From Sphaeroforma sirkka (lineage: Eukaryota; Opisthokonta; Ichthyosporea; Ichthyophonida), in NCBI GenBank assembly GCA_001586965.3, contig LUCW03002033.1:1-50848 (forward strand): a stretch of DNA of 50,848 nt, read 5' to 3'. This document shows, piece after piece, positions 47,101 through 50,848 of this stretch. The notes below the pieces were generated by a model. It was not told the origin of the DNA and ran no database searches. It was given only the letters and a program-made list of their open reading frames with translations. A program made the position numbers and the translations under genes. Position 1 is the stretch's first letter; each line of letters starts with the position of its first letter.

Positions 47101-50100
47101 CCCAGATAGAAGGTTTCTTAGCCGTTGGCCAACGATATATAGACTTGCCCGGTCACGCACTGCAAATATTTCAATCCGTATAGGTACGAACCAGAAGAGC
47201 CCAGATAGAAGGTTTCTTAGCCGTTGGCCAACGATATATAGACTTGATCGGTCACGCACTGCAAATATTTCAATCCGTATAGGTACGAACCAGAAGAGCC
47301 CAGATAGAAGGTTTCTTAGCCGTTGGCCAACGATATATAGACTAGATCGGTCACGCACTGCAAATATTTCAATCCGTATAGGTACGAACCAGAAGAGCCC
47401 AGATAGAAGGTTTCTTAGCCGTTGGCCAACGATATATAGACTAGATCGGTCACGCACTGCAAATATTTCAATCCGTATAGGTACGAACCAGAAGAGCCCA
47501 GATAGAAGGTTTCTTAGCCGTTGGCCAACGATATATAGACTTGCCCGGTCACGCACTGCACTGCAAATATTTCAATCCGTATAGGTACGAACCAGAAGAG
47601 CCCAGATAGAAGGTTTCTTAGCCGTTGGCCAACGATATATAGACTAGATCGGTCACGCACTGCAAATATTTCAATCCGTATAGGTACGAACCAGAAGAGC
47701 CCAGATAGAAGGTTTCTTAGCCGTTGGCCAACGATATATAGACTAGATCGGTCACGCACTGCAAATATTTCAATCCGTATAGGTATGAACCAGAAGAGCC
47801 CAGATAGAAGGTTTCTTAGCCGTTGGCCAACGATATATAGACTTGCCCGGTCACGCACTGCAAATATTTCAATCCGTATAGGTACGAACCAGAAGAGCCC
47901 AGATAGAAGGTTTCTTAGCCGTTGGCCAACGATATATAGACTTGCCCGGTCACGCACTGCAAATATTTCAATCCGTATAGGTACGAACCAGAAGAGCCCA
48001 GATAGAAGGTTTCTTAGCCGTTGGCCAACGATATATAGACTAGCCCGGTCACGCACTGCAAATATTTCAATCCGTATAGGTACGAACCAGAAGAGCCCAG
48101 ATAGAAGGTTTCTTAGCCGTTGGCCAACGATATATAGACTAGATCGGTCACGCACTGCAAATATTTCAATCCGTATAGGTACGAACCAGAAGAGCCCAGA
48201 TAGAAGGTTTCTTAGCCGTTGGCCAACGATATATAGACTTGCCCGGTCACGCACTGCAAATATTTCAATCCGTATAGGTACGAACCAGAAGAGCCCAGAT
48301 AGAAGGTTTCTTAGCCGTTGGCCAACGATATATAGACTAGATCGGTCACGCACTGCAAATATTTCAATCCGTATAGGTACGAACCAGAAGAGCCCAGATA
48401 GAAGGTTTCTTAGCCGTTGGCCAACGATATATAGACTAGCCCGGTCACGCACTGCAAATATTTCAATCCGTATAGGTACGAACCAGAAGAGCCCAGATAG
48501 AAGGTTTCTTAGCCGTTGGCCAACGATATATAGACTTGCCCGGTCACGCACTGCAAATATTTCAATCCGTATAGGTACGAACCAGAAGAGCCCAGATAGA
48601 AGGTTTCTTAGCCGTTGGCCAACGATATATAGACTAGATCGGTCACGCACTGCAAATATTTCAATCCGTATAGGTACGAACCAGAAGAGCCCAGATAGAA
48701 GGTTTCTTAGCCGTTGGCCAACGATATATAGACTTGATCGGTCACGCACTGCAAATATTTCAATCCGTATAGGTACGAACCAGAAGAGCCCAGATAGAAG
48801 GTTTCTTAGCCGTTGGCCAACGATATATAGACTTGCCCGGTCACGCACTGCAAATATTTCAATCCGTATAGGTACGAACCAGAAGAGCCCAGATAGAAGG
48901 TTTCTTAGCCGTTGGCCAACGATATATAGACTAGATCGGTCACGCACTGCAAATATTTCAATCCGTATAGGTACGAACCAGAAGAGCCCAGATAGAAGGT
49001 TTCTTAGCCGTTGGCCAACGATATATAGACTTGCCCGGTCACGCACTGCAAATATTTCAATCCGTATAGGTACGAACCAGAAGAGCCCAGATAGAAGGTT
49101 TCTTAGCCGTTGGCCAACGATATATAGACTAGATCGGTCACGCACTGCAAATATTTCAATCCGTATAGGTACGAACCAGAAGAGCCCAGATAGAAGGTTT
49201 CTTAGCCGTTGGCCAACGATATATAGACTTGCCCGGTCACGCACTGCAAATATTTCAATCCGTATAGGTACGAACCAGAAGAGCCCAGATAGAAGGTTTC
49301 TTAGCCGTTGGCCAACGATATATAGACTTGCCCGGTCACGCACTGCAAATATTTCAATCCGTATAGGTACGAACCAGAAGAGCCCAGATAGAAGGTTTCT
49401 TAGCCGTTGGCCAACGATATATAGACTAGATCGGTCACGCACTGCAAATATTTCAATCCGTATAGGTACGAACCAGAAGAGCCCAGATAGAAGGTTTCTT
49501 AGCCGTTGGCCAACGATATATAGACTTGCCCGGTCACGCACTGCAAATATTTCAATCCGTATAGGTACGAACCAGAAGAGCCCAGATAGAAGGTTTCTTA
49601 GCCGTTGGCCAACGATATATAGACTTGATCGGTCACGCACTGCAAATATTTCAATCCGTATAGGTACGAACCAGAAGAGCCCAGATAGAAGGTTTCTTAG
49701 CCGTTGGCCAACGATATATAGACTAGATCGGTCACGCACTGCAAATATTTCAATCCGTATAGGTACGAACCAGAAGAGCCCAGATAGAAGGTTTCTTAGC
49801 CGTTGGCCAACGATATATAGACTTGCCCGGTCACGCACTGCAAATATTTCAATCCGTATAGGTACGAACCAGAAGAGCCCAGATAGAAGGTTTCTTAGCC
49901 GTTGGCCAACGATATATAGACTTGATCGGTCACGCACTGCAAATATTTCAATCCGTATAGGTACGAACCAGAAGAGCCCAGATAGAAGGTTTCTTAGCCG
50001 TTGGCCAACGATATATAGACTTGATCGGTCACGCACTGCAAATATTTCAATCCGTATAGGTACGAACCAGAAGAGCCCAGATAGAAGGTTTCTTAGCCGT

Positions 50101-50848
50101 TGGCCAACGATATATAGACTTGCCCGGTCACGCACTGCAAATATTTCAATCCGTATAGGTATGAACCAGAAGAGCCCAGATAGAAGGTTTCTTAGCCGTT
50201 GGCCAACGATATATAGACTTGCCCGGTCACGCACTGCAAATATTTCAATCCGTATAGGTACGAACCAGAAGAGCCCAGATAGAAGGTTTCTTAGCCGTTG
50301 GCCAACGATATATAGACTAGATCGGTCACGCACTGCAAATATTTCAATCCGTATAGGTACGAACCAGAAGAGCCCAGATAGAAGGTTTCTTAGCCGTTGG
50401 CCAACGATATATAGACTAGCCCGGTCACGCACTGCAAATATTTCAATCCGTATAGGTACGAACCAGAAGAGCCCAGATAGAAGGTTTCTTAGCCGTTGGC
50501 CAACGATATATAGACTTGCCCGGTCACGCACTGCAAATATTTCAATCCGTATAGGTACGAACCAGAAGAGCCCAGATAGAAGGTTTCTTAGCCGTTGGCC
50601 AACGATATATAGACTTGCCCGGTCACGCACTGCAAATATTTCAATCCGTATAGGTATGAACCAGAAGAGCCCAGATAGAAGGTTTCTTAGCCGTTGGCCA
50701 ACGATATATAGACTTGCCCGGTCACGCACTGCAAATATTTCAATCCGTATAGGTACGAACCAGAAGAGCCCAGATAGAAGGTTTCTAGCCGTTGGCCAAC
50801 GATATAGACTAGATCGGTCACGCACTGCAAATATTTCAACTGTATAGG
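35161..50848. repeat. Homogenised satellite block with variant monomers
   Basis: Monomers read GAGCCCAGAT and CGCACTGC almost without exception. Diagnostic changes at one site appear in order: GACTAGATCGG from 35461, GACTAGCCCGG from about 36743, GACTTGCCCGG from about 39119, and GACTTGATCGG from about 42983. Indels are rare (for example near 37505, 41587, 45045 and 47553). Confidence 0.88.

Larger units (their letters stand above)
29613..50848. repeat. 99-bp tandem satellite array (about 214 copies)
   Basis: Head-to-tail monomers of 99 bp fill the window to its end. Landmarks in each monomer are CCCAGATAGAAGG, TTCTTAGCCGTTGGCCAACG, ATATATAGACT, CACTGCAAATATTTCAATCC and GTATAGGTA. CGTTGGCCAACG is a perfect 12-bp palindrome. 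Because 99 is a multiple of three, frames stay open for kilobases on both strands; these are by-products and not genes. Monomers are nearly identical over most of the array. No telomere repeat is seen. A subtelomeric or pericentromeric location is an inference. Confidence 0.97.

Noticed and set aside
29613-50848. CRISPR array
   Set aside because: The regular period is a satellite of whole identical monomers with no distinct spacers, in a eukaryotic setting.
29613-50848. CENP-B box or telomere repeat in the satellite
   Set aside because: No TTCGNNNNANNCGGG match on either strand of the consensus, and no TTAGGG-type tract at the window end.

Overview
The window is nuclear DNA from a eukaryote. 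Four things show this: a tRNA gene with internal A and B boxes and an oligo-T stop, Ty3/Gypsy chromodomain elements, Ty1/Copia remains, and a long tandem satellite. I cannot name the species. A protist-like or fungus-like repeat-rich genome is a guess only. There is almost no host coding sequence.

Layout. 1-1640: unique AT-rich DNA with one tRNA-Trp-like gene (664-735). 1641-6360 and 10655-15365: two arms of a ~4.7 kb inverted duplication. Each arm holds the 5' part (leader and gag) and protease region of a Ty3/Gypsy element (called Gypsy-A), split by the same 5'-truncated Copia element with its 3' LTR. 6361-10654: spacer between the arms, with ~2.2 kb of unique DNA and a broken minus-strand copy of a second chromodomain Gypsy family (Gypsy-B). 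15365-18700: the rest of Gypsy-A pol, ending in a chromodomain and interrupted by a 442-bp Copia-family solo LTR with a 5-bp target duplication. 18695-20142: unique DNA and a short Myb/SANT-like gene fragment cut off by a Gypsy-B LTR. 20143-29612: Gypsy-B pieces, namely a 5' LTR plus leader, a 3' half on the minus strand, and RT through 3' LTR on the plus strand. The last two form a second inverted pair (21689-24957 and 26200-29612). 29613-50848: about 214 copies of a 99-bp satellite that runs off the window end.

The most interesting items are: a Dam-methylase-like segment with an NPPW motif between RNase H and integrase in Gypsy-B; a tandem TATAAA-bearing repeat field before the Gypsy-B 3' LTR; a 48-bp terminal inverted repeat on a Copia-family solo LTR; and the satellite. 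In the satellite, monomer length is a multiple of three, each unit carries a 12-bp perfect palindrome, sequence variants appear in order along the array, and marked monomers recur at 23-monomer spacing.

The very long ORFs on both strands of the right 21 kb come from the 99-bp period and are not genes. All retroelements here are treated as fossils. None looks whole, and most carry several breaks.
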